A stretch of 64,000 bases of DNA, taken from assembly GCA_021613535.1 (NCBI GenBank), contig CP075492.1:8308001-8372000 (forward strand), given 5' to 3'. This document shows, in pieces, positions 23,828-36,194 of the stretch; the stretch's first letter is position 1, and each line of letters starts with the position of its first letter. The position numbers were made by a program, and so were the translations under genes. This stretch comes from Adineta vaga. Taxonomy: Eukaryota > Rotifera. The notes beneath the pieces were generated by a model. That model searched no databases and was not told where the DNA came from. It was given only the letters and a program-made list of their open reading frames with translations.

Positions 23828-25276
23828 TTAATTATTATAAATATTTAAATTCGGTGACACATTACTCGAACTATTTATCGTCATAACACGTGATCGTCGT
23901 CGTAAAATATTCGGTAACATACGAAATGGTTGACATTGAAGAATAGCTAAGACATGAAAACGATATTTTTCATTAGTTGACATATAACAAAATGGTTTCA
24001 GTACATGACATAATAAATAGATATCTTTGATATCATAAGACCAATGAATAATCGATAATTCATCAAGCCAATAGGGTATATGAACAAGAGCATAAATTAA
24101 TAGAAGAAGATTAGTTGATTTCAGTAATGTATGACTATTTTCAATAATAGTTAAATAAGTTAAATAATCAAATACTTGAAATGAACGTTGAGCTGTTGGT
24201 GTTATATCTGTAGCAATAGAAGTCGTATTGGAAACATTATGTGTTGGAGGTGTGTACATTGATCGACGATTGATATTTTCAAGATTATTCTAAAAAAAAA
24301 CAAAAGAGTCAAATTAATAAACAAGATTCGTTCTAGACTTGAATTCAATGATATTCATACATTGATTTTCTTCTTCTCATTTCAAATCATCATGATGACT
24401 CAAACGATACATTAATTTCATCTTTTATCCCTCTTGAGAATAGCATGTTTTAAAATAATATAAGAAATTTAATCGAACGTAATGACATATCCTTACTTGA
24501 TCGTATGATAAGATTTCTTGTTGAACACTTCGAGTTAAATTTGCTGCTTCAGCTATATTTTTTAAACTACTTCGTTTATATCTTTTAATTGACCATTTCA
24601 TTTGAATAAGCAATACAACTTGTACGAGAATAATTAGATAAGTAACAGCACAACAAATCATATTCAATGTACGATATGTTGAAATAGTAACATAAAGAAA
24701 AATTTGTTTACATGAAGGTGGACGTTTATTATATTCATATTCATTTATATCAAGTTGTGTTAATGTTGTTGCTAAATACATAATAATCAATGGTGTCATA
24801 CCAAGTAAACAAAAGAAACATAATTTAGTTGTGGAAAAATGTTTTTTACAAAAAAATGCTGTAGATGTAATAACAAGTAATGTAATAACAATGATTTCAA
24901 TAAGTGTTGTTAATTTATCGAAAAATTTCAATATAAAACAAAGAAATACACATGGTAAACCTTGAGATAAATCGATGAAACGTAATGGAATAATGAAATT
25001 ACAAACGAATATATCATTCATTAATAATGCTAGAATATATTTATCAAATGTTGATATTGATGAACGTAAAGCAGGTAGTAAAGGTGCTCGAATCATTTGA
25101 CCATTCATTGATGGATTTGGTCGTAATAGAGATATATTTGTTGATGGATTTGGAATTCGATGAGATTCTTGATAATGATATGTTTTACGTTGAATAGCTA
25201 AGATTAGAAGCCAATTGAATATGATCCCAATCAAACCGATCAAAACTAAGAAAATCAAGTGAATTATAAACATCAT
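23828..25276 (-). CDS. Atypical seven-transmembrane receptor (rhodopsin-like GPCR)
   Basis: A two-exon gene: 25276-~24497 and ~24295-23828, with a ~200-base intron (donor after SYDQ). Exon 1 encodes about six hydrophobic helices: FIIHLIFLVLIGLIGIIFNW, a second after a long Ser/Asn/Pro-rich first intracellular loop, FVCNFIIPLRFIDLSQ, LTTLIEIIVITLLVI, CFFCLLGMTPLIIMYLATT, and CCAVTYLIILVQVVLLIQ. Exon 2 starts with a Thr/Ser-rich loop and adds two helices, the last ending HVLKPFCYMSTNEKYR, an NPxxY-like region (KPFCY). The DRY motif is not recognisable (TSTAFFCKK at the expected place). The ligand is unknown. The family call rests on topology and the TM7 motif. Confidence 0.65.
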
Positions 25277-25453
25277 TGAGTGTCAAGTCGTAGTGATAGT
25301 CTAGTGTGTTATTTATTTTCTCTTCGTCTCCACTTTTTATGGTGATATGTGAACTGAATTGTCGTTGTTAGTATTTTCTTCTTTTGCATTCGTTTGCTGC
25401 AAAAAAACAAGAACAAAAGAAAGTCTCATAAAGGAAGAGAAAAAAATTCCTCT

Positions 25454-26086
25454 ATGAACCACTCCTATTTCTATTTAATCTCCTTCGTGCTCATATTAGT
25501 AGCCACCACAAACACGACAGAAGCACATTCATCATTTCTCTATATATGCGGGTAAACTTAGCTTTCTTCCCTTTCTCTCTGTCTCTCTCTCCTATGTCAT
25601 CTAATATAATTGAATTGGGAATGTATTTTCATATTATAGAAGCTGATGTTCCTGGAGGTGAAAACCATGATGAAATAGAAACAGACGATTCCATAAGTAG
25701 TCAACTAGATCTACATGTAAGATAAGATTTGAAACTTAAAAAAAAGAAATGATAAACATGTTCATTCTAGAATGAAGACAAACAAGAAGAAATACCACAT
25801 GTTTCCATACATCAAATCTTGAATTCGAATCAGAATCATCGTTTTATCAAAGATTTCCATTCAAAACCACTGCACGAATTGAAATTTCTTGCAAATGCAA
25901 AAGTAATTTGTTCATATTTCCTGTTTCTTTTTTTTTAATTTGTTTTGCTTTTAGCAAAAACATGTTAATCAACATATTGAACAAGTATTAAATGTTCGTT
26001 ATTCTTCAAAAGATAATTCATCAAACAATGAACAATTGCGAATGCATAAAGATAAATTTCATTATCCTGAACTATTCATTAATTAG
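25454..26086 (+). CDS. Small, possibly secreted, unrecognised protein
   Basis: A short gene. An ATG at 25454 opens with a signal-peptide-like sequence (HSYFYLISFVLILVATT) and a GTAAAC donor after 25551. Three further exons join cleanly: about 25640-25716 (ADVPGGENHDEIETDD), ~25771-25900 (HRFIKDFHSKPLHELKF), and ~25956-26086, ending KFHYPELFIN. The signal-peptide exon is one base out of phase with the next exon. Alternatively, translation starts at ATG 25621 (MYFHIIEADVPGG), in frame without that exon but without a signal peptide. No cysteines are seen in the mature part, and no clear dibasic-amidation peptides. Function unknown. Confidence 0.4.
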
Positions 26087-28641
26087 ACTTTTTGTATGGA
26101 AATAGAAGATGCTAAATTTAGTTGTTCTGTTTTTTAGTTACAATGTAATCTGGAAAAAACGAGATTTTTTTGCCGGAAAGAAAAAGTTTTATTAATGATG
26201 ATTAAATAATCACCTGCTATTCTTCTGAAAGAAAAGAATGCCATTGTATATAAAAAGTCTTTTTTTAACATCGTCATTAACTAATTGATTATGAACTAAT
26301 GAGTAGTTAGTAGTAAAATTGTTGTGTTTATTGAATTTACGTCTTTGTGTATTACATGAGTGATTCAAATCATATATATTTCACTTATTCTCTAATGATT
26401 CAACGATGGTTGAATACTAGACTGTACTTGATATTCATTGTTCTACAATCATTCATGTTCATGTATAGAATTGGAAAAAAAAGAAGTTATCATGCATGTT
26501 AAATGTTTAAGTGTATTACTGATTCATTCTTGGATGACGATGACTCAAGAGTAGAGTGGAAGAAATGAATTTATGTATTATATACATCGAGATATTTCAA
26601 AGACACTTTTGTTTGTATTAACAACTACTAGATTTAATTGATTAATGTAGTCTGTCAAGTACGTCTAATCAGTGTCTTTGTAGACAAGGTTTAAGCGTCA
26701 GTTATATTGACATTTATTTTAAGCACTTCTGATGTAAGATATATAAACAAAGATTGAATTTGTTTCGTGTATATTACTAAGCAATTCCATACGGATATCG
26801 TGACACTAGCAGAAATGGCATTAAGTAGAGGTAAGTATTTACATATCTTTCGAGTGGATAATAGGTCATATATATTGCATACATCGTAGAAATCTTCCTT
26901 CTCCTTTGAAGTTCTGTTCAGTGAATATATTCCTGACTAAAATGTAATCTCTCTCATTGTTTCAGGGATTAACTAATATATTGAATATAAAATTAGAGAC
27001 TGTATTAGACTCAAAAGATAATTTCGTTGTCTTAAGAAAAAAAAACATTTGCGTATCAGTTTCTTCTTCATATAAGAGTTTTACTTTATATTTAGTTCAT
27101 TTCTTATTTTAATACATGAGAAAAAAAGTCAAACGTTTGTTGTTTGTATACTTACAAAAAATTATTTTCCATACTTGAGTTCCACTAGACCATAAGATTT
27201 TGAATCATTTTTAGAAGAAAAAGAACTCTTCAAATTATTTGATGATCGCTAAGTATTCTTATCTTTAATAGTAATAGAATTTCATGATGAAGGCAATCAT
27301 TATTGATTCACATTTTTACTATTATACTGACTCAAGGTTAAAGAATACATTACCATTGAAGTTCGACTATATCAGATGCCTTTATCAATGATAAAATCGA
27401 ATCTGATAAGATCGATTATCGTTTCAGTTAAAGATTTGTTCATATGATAATCGCATTACAATAACGGAAAACACTATTTTCAACTAATTTTCGTCAAAGA
27501 TGTACTATTTAACGTGAACAAACGAAATCTGTTCTATTAGATATTGATAATTTCAATTTAGTGACTTTTCTTGACTTGTTGTATGAGCATTGCAATATTC
27601 CTCCTGTTGTTGATGTTGTTCTCCTGAGATTTTTTTTCTTTATACAAGAGTAGTATGACCATCGTTTCCAATCTTAATCGAGAGATTCTTTTTTTTTGGA
27701 GAAGAGACGAACGTCTTTTAAGTGTTCAGCTCATTTCGTATTCAGATGTACATCTAATAAGATTTATCATCGATCAAATTATCACACATTTCTCAACAAA
27801 TATATAATTAAATCAACCTTTACTCTTTTATATTGAACGATAAAATAGAATTATTCCGATTCTTTATTGCCCGAAGCTAAATACTTTCCTTCTTTTCTTT
27901 GTTTGTCTTTTATAATTTTCACTTCTTCAGGCATGGGTTCTCTCTGCCTCGTTTTCCTTGTATCTTTAAAGCTTCGGAATACATTGGAGAACAACTGTCT
28001 TTCTCTGGACTATTTCTTCTTGTTCAATAATGATTCTTTGCATTTCTGTTCTATTCGTCGATCATCGGAAGTGAAAAATTAGAAAAAGAAAAGAATAGAA
28101 AAGAATAAGTTATTTCCGCTTGTTCATCAATCTATTGATCATTGAATGTTGCTCAAGACATCCTTCTTATGTGTGCGTTTTCTTTATGTATGTATGTGCG
28201 TGTAGCGAGGTCATTTAGAATAGGGAGAACATTTTCTGGGAATCGAACTTCACTTGATAGGCTTTGATGTCATGATTGTATATTCTGGAGGATGGAACAA
28301 TAGATCCCTAAGAACAATTCCCGTTAAAGAGAAGCATTACAAGGTCTTTACAAGTTCCCTATATTAAAGAGCAGGAGGGAAAAAAGGAAAGGCATAATAC
28401 CGGGGAAAATGTTTGGAAGATCGCTAATGGTAGTGTTCAATAAGAAAGAGAGAAAGAGAGAATTAGCTAAAGTTATATAATCATTTGCACCGGTGCGATG
28501 CTAGAAAAAGAGAAAGAGAGAAAATGGCAATAGTAAAATCAACAACTTTTTTTTAGCTATGATTTACTCAGATAGAAAGAATGTCTGTATGAAAGAACAA
28601 ACGTAAATAATCATTGCATCGATATGGAAGATAGATGTTCG

Positions 28642-28673
<32 letters not shown>

Positions 28674-29569
28674 ATCAAATGAAACATTATTAAGTTGATA
28701 TTAAGAAGAAAACATAGGTAAGATCATATATACATCTATTCTGTTGATATACAAATGAAAAGAAATCATTATCTAGAGATGAATATTACATGTTATATTG
28801 ATGATGAAGAAGAAGAGAAAGAAAGTATGAATAGTTGTTCATTTGCGTTTCACAGATATATATGTATGATGTAACTAATGTGCATGATCATGTCTTTTAC
28901 CAGTCTCACTACGAGATGAATGACAGGCAAGTCAGCAGTCATTCAGAGAGACAGAGAGAGAGAGAGATGAGTAGAAATGAAATGATCCATCTGCATTTCT
29001 CAGTTGGTAATCTTTACTTCTGTTATATTCCAAGGACAACTCAATTCCATACTTGAGAATTTTCTCTATTAGATGAAAAGGAGAAGAAAAAAGTTTTTGT
29101 CCTTGTTAACTTTCATTTCACATATGAGTTAGTCAAATTTTTCTCTCTTTTAAACATGTAAGAACAAGCTAATTCTCTTGTTTTGTCTAATGCTGTGCTA
29201 TATTTGTTTAATGAAGCACATAACAGTGCTCATTGCTGTCTGATGTATATATGAGCACACGTGGAAAGAGAATCGATCATAGCTACTATTCTTAGTATTA
29301 TTATTATTATTTTAGCTTGATCTCATCATCAAATGTTTCTGTTTGACTAGTCAGATTAGACAAACAGTCATTCTTATCCATTTTTTTTGCTCCCCTCTTC
29401 TTCTTCTTCTTCTTCTTGCCTGATGGTGAACACTTGAACCATTGTGATTGTTTTATTTTGTTCATATTTTTTTAGGAATAAGAACGTGATGCATTTCCAC
29501 CAGATTAGGTGGATTTATCAACAAATACGAATATCGCATGTTGTCTAATCACTGCTTTCTCTTCAATTT
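26087..29569. other. Long non-coding stretch with microsatellites
   Basis: About 3.5 kb without recognisable coding sequence. A spliceable mini-frame begins at ATG 26815 (MALSR, donor GTAAGT; acceptor near 26965, then stop), encoding only eight codons. (GAT)n lies at about 28642-28672 and (TTC)n near 29397-29418. A somewhat GC-richer patch at about 28230-28420 has no assignable role. Confidence 0.5.
28642..28672. repeat. (GAT)n microsatellite
   Basis: About ten uninterrupted GAT units read directly from the sequence, in non-coding DNA. Confidence 0.9.
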
Positions 29570-30836
29570 ATGATCATTATCGTTGTCGTCGTCGTCGTCG
29601 ATTTTGGAGACAATACATCGTGTACTCCAGCAAAACAAATTCTTCTTTCCAATTGTTCATTTCAACATTCTCAAAATTCTTTACTAATGAATAAAACGAC
29701 GAACGATAATCGAACATTAACAATGATCATACCATATTCATTAGATCGAAATCAACAAGATGATTTCTTCGTAACAATTCTCACAAAAAATCAATCATTT
29801 ATACGTTTAAATTTAAATTTTATTCAATGTGAAAAGAAAAGTTCGTTATTAAATTGGACATCATTAGAATCGTCATCAACATTACAGGGTGAATTTCTTC
29901 GAGTATCGTCGATTCATCAAAGCACAATGTATTTACCATCGGGAAAGATTTATTTAAGAAATCTTTCAACAATTGATTGTTCAACAAAAACAATTTATCG
30001 TACGGATCCAAATCAATTATTTCAACTTGATTTACGTATTGAATCAACATTAAATGATTATTGTTTAGATGATACATCATGTTATCCTCAAGATACTTAT
30101 CAATGTGATCCAATTGAACAACATTGTATATGTCGACAACCTTTTCAACCATATTTGATTAAAGAACATCATTCGATATGTATTCAAGCTGTTGATATTC
30201 TAGATCGATGTCCTCGAAATAATCAACGATGTTTACCATGGTGTCATGAAAATAGTTCATCCACAGTATGTTTATGTCCAAAGAACTTTGCAATTAAAAA
30301 ATTTTCATATGATCATCGAGGTAAGAGAGAAAACTAATGATCTTTTTTACGCTTTCTTTTTCTTGTATATCTCTTCATTAGCCTATTGTGAAAGTCAAAT
30401 GGGTGGAATATGTAATGGATTTCTTCGATGTCCATTAGGAAATATCTGCGTACATGGTACTTGTCAAAAGATTAATAATGAATTCTATCAATCAATTTCA
30501 ATGAATATTGTTACAATTTCCATTCTTGTCTCATGTCTGATCATATTTATGATAAGTGCTATTTTGGGAATTGGTATATACATATTACGTCGTCAACGAT
30601 GGAAAAAACATTATCATTCACCAATTAGTTCTATTTGTGGCAAACAACATCCAATGACTCTGCCAGCCATAAGTGATTATGATAATGTGACCTATGAAGC
30701 TTTTCGTGCTAATGTTCAACTTTCATCAAGTGATGATAATGATAGTTCACCAATGACGACATCAGATGAATGTTCATATGAACCAAAAATAGTTTATCTT
30801 GGCGGTGAACAACAATTAACAGCAATATTTGCCTGA
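29570..30836 (+). CDS. Cys-rich type I membrane protein
   Basis: Two exons (29570-~30320 and ~30382-30836). The ectodomain has Asn-glycosylation-type sites and two clusters of cysteines in EB/EGF-like spacing: DYCLDDTSCYPQDTYQC with QHCICRQPF, then RCPRNNQRCLPWCHEN with VCLCPKNF. A third cluster lies in exon 2 (CNGFLRCPLGNICVHGTC). One membrane helix follows (IVTISILVSCLIIFMISAIL), then a cytoplasmic tail with Tyr motifs (YDNVTYEAF) and acidic Ser-rich sequence. The start is uncertain. ATG 29570 gives a short valine run coded by a GTC repeat, while an alternative frame upstream encodes a better hydrophobic leader, so a 5' exon may be missing. I do not recognise the family; a receptor or adhesion role would be a guess. 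Confidence 0.6.
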
Positions 30837-31885
30837 AATCAAATAGGAAAAGTTCAGTTCCGTCTCTCTTTTCTTCTTTATGTTTTGTCCTTGAAATAAA
30901 TTATTTCATACTTTTTGTGTCTGATCAAACGAGCCTTTGAAAAAGATTAACAAAGAAATGAACTTGAATAATAGAAAAGATTACTAGCTAATAATGAGTA
31001 TTCAAGTATTTATTCTTTTAGAAGAATTTAGTTCTCATTTATTGAATATCTCAAAACAATTCTGTCACTTTTATCTTATATAAATCTTCTAATAGATATT
31101 AAAATAACTATGATGACCTTAACACGTATGAAAGTATTGAAAACCAAGAACATATTTTGAGAGAGTTGAACTTTTTAATAAATGTGCACTTAGGATCAAA
31201 TAAATAGATATAGACAGACTGTCATCAACACTTCTCAGATCCATTCAAGTGTCACTTTCTTCTTTTTTTCAAGGATTTAATGATATTTTCAAATGATTAT
31301 TATAAAAGAAAAAAAACAACAACTGATCTCTAGTAATAATGTTTACATAGATTATAATTATTTTCATTTAAAGAAATCGTTACGTTTTCTTTATACTCTA
31401 TCTATGAATCATCTCATTAATGTGAAAATAATATTTATTATGTTATGACATAGATTTGTCCTGGTGAAAGGAACAAGTGTCTTCAAAATCGGTCGAGGTA
31501 TAGTTGAAAACTTTCTCAGTTCGATCAGTTAATATGATAAATATTCGAACTATCTCTACTCTATTTACAGACAGAATGTCAATTATTTTGTATATAATTA
31601 CGAAAAACAATTCCTCGGTGAATATAATTTTTTAGAGACATTGCATGTGTTTCAAACAATTTCGTTAGAGTAAATTTTTGACAAGGAAAATCTTGTTTTT
31701 CTATACAATTATCGAAGAAACATAACGCAGTTTTTTACACTTTTTCTCTCCCACACGGAATAACATTTGTTCTATTATTTTGTTTTTTCTTCTTCTTCTT
31801 CTTTTCTCTTTCTAGAATCAAAACAACCATTCGACAGTTGGTTTCTTAATTGAATGAGAAGAATATCCGTACTGATATATTCAAA
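30837..31885. other. Intergenic region
   Basis: About 1 kb of AT-rich DNA between the Cys-rich membrane protein and the next GPCR. A T/C-rich tract ending in CTAG near 31815 could be a 5' UTR splice acceptor for the GPCR. Nothing else is seen. Confidence 0.5.
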
Positions 31886-34325
31886 ATGAATATTACTAAT
31901 CATACAGATGATGACGATAGTGATTTTTCTTCTAAACTTGGATTTCTTCAAGGATTTATTTATATTCCGATTTTTTGTGCTGGAATTATCAATAATCTTT
32001 CTACTATTATAATTCTGTTATTAAATCGAGAAATGTATACTGTAACTAATTGTTATCTACTTAATTTAGCTATCAGTGATACGTTACCATTAATTGTCAG
32101 TTTACCATTTGAAATTACGGTAAAATTTTTTGATACGAAATTCTTTATTCTATTTCAATCGATCATAGTTCTTACCAATTAAACTTCCATGGAATGAATT
32201 TGTTTGTAAACTTCGAAGTCTTCTTGCTGAAACATCCACAAATGCATCAATTTTAACAATCAGGTAATAAAACAAAGAGAAATTTTCCTAATTCTATTCA
32301 TATTTGTTTTCAATTCAAAGTGCATTTACTATTGAACGTTATTTAGCTGTCTGTCGGCCATTGCATACATCCTATCATTCAACTAGACGACGTGCTATTA
32401 AAATTCAATTAATTATTTGGTTTATTGCTATCCTTTCTTCTATGCCTTATTTCTATTTCATAGAAAGAACCAATGATCATTGTGATTTCGATACCAATTT
32501 TCATTTTTCTGTTCAAATATGTTTTCATATATCAGCAACAATATTTTTCGTTTTACCGGCATTTATTCTCTGTATATTATATGCATTAATGGCACAGCGA
32601 TTGTATTCTGTTGGATTAATTAATCGAATACGATGGTCAAAATCTAGTACAACAGAATCATATTCATCACCGATATGTTTACAAAAAATCGAATATGATA
32701 ATCTAAATTTTCAATTGCAACGACATTCATCAATCTTTCGAAATACGAAACATTCTCGTTCGGCATCAATAAATCCAAGTCAATCAATGAAAAAATCAGC
32801 ATTTAAAATGCTTTGTAAGTACAAGAATTATTTAATCTAGTTAAAACGCGTGACTGAGAAGGTTTAGTTTATAAATGGGTACATATTTCTAATCCTTTGT
32901 TGTCATACTAGGAAATAGAATCTAGCTCTCATAGAGCTCTTAACGAAAACAAGTTGTGCTCCTTGAACAATATTGTTCTCCTTTTTTTTTGCTGTTGATT
33001 AATATTTGAAGGACAACATGTCATTGAAATCTTCTTGAAATAATGAGAAGATCGTATCCCTCATTAATTTTCTAATTAAAATTCTATTCTTTTCACTCTG
33101 AGACCACTTTTTGGAATAATAAACATTTATGTTGAATACTATGTCTGGAATGTGATATTTGTAACTATCAAACAATTAATATATAAATCGAGATAAATGG
33201 TTATCAGATAATAACAAGAAAAAGATCAGAATTCAAGACGTAGATCATTTGTTGTATATTGAAATGAATTACACGATAAAATGATCGTAATAATCTAGTT
33301 AGAATGCATACGATAATTGATTTTTTTATTGGATTCGAGAATGAATAGATACTTTGATCGTTAGAATTGTTCCTGTCAAGTATAGTTTTATGAGTGAACG
33401 ATACTTGATATTTCTAGAAATTTAGTATTTCTTTGTTCACTAACGTCTAACTTGACGGGTTTATTCTTCAATGCAGGAAAAATCATGAGTAATAAAAATA
33501 AGATTTCATTCATAACTACAAAATAAAAAGATCGTCTTCAAGACGCTTTTTCTATATCGTCTGAAGTGAGTACTACAACATAAACACAATGTGTCATTGT
33601 TGGAGAAACAGAGATTATAAACAAGAAATAATCATTACCATATTTAATAATACTTGAATATTCATAGAGGTTTTCCGTTAAATTTATTGTTAATAATTAT
33701 GTGAATAATAATGATAAAGTGAAAGTTATATATGATATGAATGATCTTATTTAAAAAAAAACGAAGAAGAGAATTTTTATTTGTCTGAAAGAAAGATTAT
33801 TATTCGAAACTATAATAATTTTCCTAATGCTTCAACTTCATTCTATATGTTTATACTTTTGATTAATATTTAGTTGCTGTCGTTATTGCCTTTATTATCT
33901 GCTATGCTCCATTTCATGTACAACGGTTAATAACAAGTAGTTTACATGTTCAACACCTTTCACGTCTTCAACGACGTGCTATAACGATCTTTTATTTTAT
34001 CAGTGGTATTCTTTATTATCTTGGTGCATCAATTAATCCAATCTTTTATCATTTGTATTCACGAAGATATCGAGAAGCATGTCGACGTACAATCAAACGT
34101 TTTATCTATTGTCAAGATCATCAGTATCATCAACATCATCATTATCATCGTCAGACTAAACGATGTCAACCTTTTGAACGTCTTGTTCTACATACCAACA
34201 ATCATTCGATACCATTATATAAAAATGACTCAATCAATCGATTAGAAAATAAATATCGAAGTTGTTTTGATCTAAGTAATAAGAAACAATGTGAATTAAG
34301 GCATTCATTACCAATAATGAAATAA
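31886..34325 (+). CDS. Neuropeptide-type class A GPCR (neuromedin U / capa receptor-like)
   Basis: A seven-helix rhodopsin-like receptor. ATG 31886 gives MNITNHTDDDD, with an N-glycosylation site. TM1 contains GIINNLSTIIILLLN and TM2 LLNLAISDTLPLIVSLPFE. An exon near 32170-32263 carries the TM3 entry Cys (WNEFVCKLRSLLAE). ERYLAVCRPLHT stands for the DRY motif and matches the ERYLA(I/V)C form of neuromedin U/capa/pyrokinin receptors. TM4-5 follow. The third loop is long and basic. After a ~1 kb intron (about 32815-33872), the last exon has TM6 FIICYAPFHVQR and TM7 GASINPIFYHLYS (NPxxY form), then a His/Arg-rich tail ending at 34325. It probably couples to a peptide ligand; the ligand is inferred from motif similarity only. 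Confidence 0.85.
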
Positions 34326-34424
34326 ATAACGTATAGATTTATAGAAATCATACGAGCTTTTTTTGTTGTTATTTTTATAATTTATTTTAAGAATAAAATT
34401 GAAATTAAAAATGAATAATTGATT

Positions 34425-35093
34425 TTAATTACCATAAGTGCTATTGACTGAAGCTGCATCATCGAAATCATCATCACCAGCTGTTGAATTTTTTCGTCGA
34501 GTATTGGAGGGTGGTGGAATATTTCTTCGACGAATAGGATCAAGTGTTGAATATGTATCTGTTCGATTTGATTGTTGATTCAATGGAATATTGCTATTTC
34601 TCCCTTCTCTATAATTTAAATTACCTTGATTTCGATTTCGTCGTGAAGAACCTGTATTTCTTGATGTATTTCCGTACTCTTCGGATTCATACGAACTTGC
34701 ATCACCACCATCATCATCATCATCATCATACTCATAATCATAATCGTAATCATCCATATCATCTCCATAGATATAATGACGATAGAAATCACCAATTGGC
34801 ATTGGTCCATCAAGTGTAACAACAGCAGCATCTTCATGAATAACATTAAATCGTTGTTTCGGTGGTCGATACCAATCAAATGGTGCATGACGATAACCTG
34901 GTAATTCACGTTCAACATGTCGAAATCGACCATACATTCGTGAATCACCTTCACTTGACATTGTCGTTGTCGAACACAAATTCATATAGTTTGGTGGACA
35001 AAACATAGGAGCAGCTTGAATTGGTACCATTGGTACGAACATCTGTGGTACAACTGGCATAAGCATTGGTTGAGAACTACAAATAGGTAACAT
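34425..35093 (-). CDS. Asp-rich low-complexity protein, C-terminal part
   Basis: An open exon of 222 codons from ATG 35093. The beginning is Met/Pro/Val-rich (MPVVPQMFVPMVP), followed by an ordered stretch (RFRHVERELPGYRHAPFDWY, then VTLDGPMPIGDFYRHYIYG). A long Asp/Tyr run and an Arg/Asn/Ser-rich tail end ASVNSTYGN. No domain is recognised. Splicing from upstream exons is possible: the frame is open before 35093 back to an acceptor-like AG near 35110. It sits tail-to-tail with the GPCR on the left, only about 100 bases apart. Possibly the cytoplasmic tail of a membrane protein whose helix is coded by the weak exons at 35264-35443. Confidence 0.55.
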   Translation of the reverse strand: MLPICSSQPMLMPVVPQMFVPMVPIQAAPMFCPPNYMNLCSTTTMSSEGDSRMYGRFRHVERELPGYRHAPFDWYRPPKQRFNVIHEDAAVVTLDGPMPIGDFYRHYIYGDDMDDYDYDYEYDDDDDDGGDASSYESEEYGNTSRNTGSSRRNRNQGNLNYREGRNSNIPLNQQSNRTDTYSTLDPIRRRNIPPPSNTRRKNSTAGDDDFDDAASVNSTYGN

Positions 35094-35263
35094 TGAAATA
35101 ATTGCTACTCGTTTTTATTCTTGTTTGTTCATTGAAATATTACAAAGAATGAATCAAGAGCATAGAGAAAAAAAAATCATACATCAGAAGAAAGAGAATA
35201 ACTCATCCGTAACATGACATTCATATTTCATTTCATTTTTTTATATTATACAGAATCAATATC

Positions 35264-35443
35264 AGTACTTGATAATAAATGACGTTTACCAGGTTCATAT
35301 ATGTTCAATAGAAACAAAAGAAATATAGATTGAATAAAATTACTAGCGTGAATAGCACCTTGAAATATGACAAGAAAATCATTTTGTACTTAACATAAGA
35401 AGAATCTCTACCTGAAACATAACCAATCGAGCAAGAAATACCC
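35264..35443 (-). CDS. Possible exons of a small membrane segment
   Basis: Two weak exons on the minus strand, about 35443-35412 and 35358-35264. Joined across a GTAGAG...TTTCAAG intron in phase, they read IGYVS, then GAIHASNFIQSIFLLFLLN, then IYEPGKRHLL. The hydrophobic run would be one membrane helix. A competing frame from ATG 35456 (MPPIRVFLARLV) also splices in phase but stops soon. They may be upstream exons of the Asp-rich gene (donor after IYEP, phase compatible with the acceptor near 35110). Support is slight. Confidence 0.2.
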
Positions 35444-35587
35444 TAATAGGAGGCATACGAAAAGTCTACAAGAATTCAATGATAATTATGATGAACAGAA
35501 GTAAAATCTTTTCAATCAAATGGAAAAATCATGTTAAAATAATAGGAAGAAAAGAATCTAGAAAACGAAAAATTTTTCATTTATTTT

Positions 35588-36194
35588 TCATTTAAAATGT
35601 CGTTGAAGCCAATCTCCACTAGGAATTTTTGTCCAAGTCTTATCGGAGATTTTCAATTTTGAAACATAAACATAGGCATATTTTATTCCATTATCCTTGA
35701 CTGATACTTCGACTATTTTTCGTTCATACTCATCACCTTCGATCATATCTGCCTGTATTATTTTCTCAGCAAATTCTTCTTTCGATGGCCAACTTAAAAG
35801 ACGAACAACAATCGTATCATTTGGATCGCCTAAGACGGTTAGTAAAAAGAGAGAATTATTCAAGAAAAGAAAGCAGCGCGTCATACCTGTATGAACAGCA
35901 AATGGATAGTTCATTTTTGGATGACCATAAAGTCGATATTCAGCAAGTTTTCCCGTAACAGCATGACTTATATTCTTGAAATAGATTCAAGATAAGTTAA
36001 AAAGTTTCATTTGAATGAAAATGAAAAGATACTTTAGTAAAATCTTTTGCCCATGGTGCATAGGAATCATTGTCATCTCGTAGAGTACCATATGTAGCTA
36101 AGAGTTGTATATCAGTAGGATTTTTTATGTTAGTCGACATGAAATAGGAATGAGTAAAAGTCAAATAAGAAACAGGTGTCAATTTTCTAAACAT
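35588..36194 (-). CDS. Gamma-glutamylcyclotransferase-like (AIG2/GGCT fold) protein
   Basis: Three exons. ATG 36194 adds about 18 residues before a second in-frame ATG at 36140 (MSTNIKN). Family alignment favours the shorter form, because the conserved YGTLR comes soon after the true N-terminus. YGTLRDDND is the substrate-binding loop. AVTGKLAEYRLYG and YPFAVH are the next strands. ADMIEGDEYER holds the conserved catalytic-type Glu. VEVSVKDNGIKYAYVYV is the closing strand pair. This fold acts in glutathione turnover or on gamma-glutamylamines in the cytosol; the exact substrate cannot be assigned. All splice phases agree (after FTK; after VHT). Confidence 0.85.

Noticed and set aside
26815-26985. 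Spliced mini-gene beginning MALSR
   Set aside because: After the putative intron the frame stops within three codons; too short to support as a protein-coding gene.
28642-28672. Tandem repeat as a CRISPR-like or satellite array
   Set aside because: It is a plain GAT trinucleotide microsatellite with no spacers.
34544-34819. Plus-strand His-rich frame
   Set aside because: It is the antisense shadow of the Asp-rich coding exon on the minus strand.
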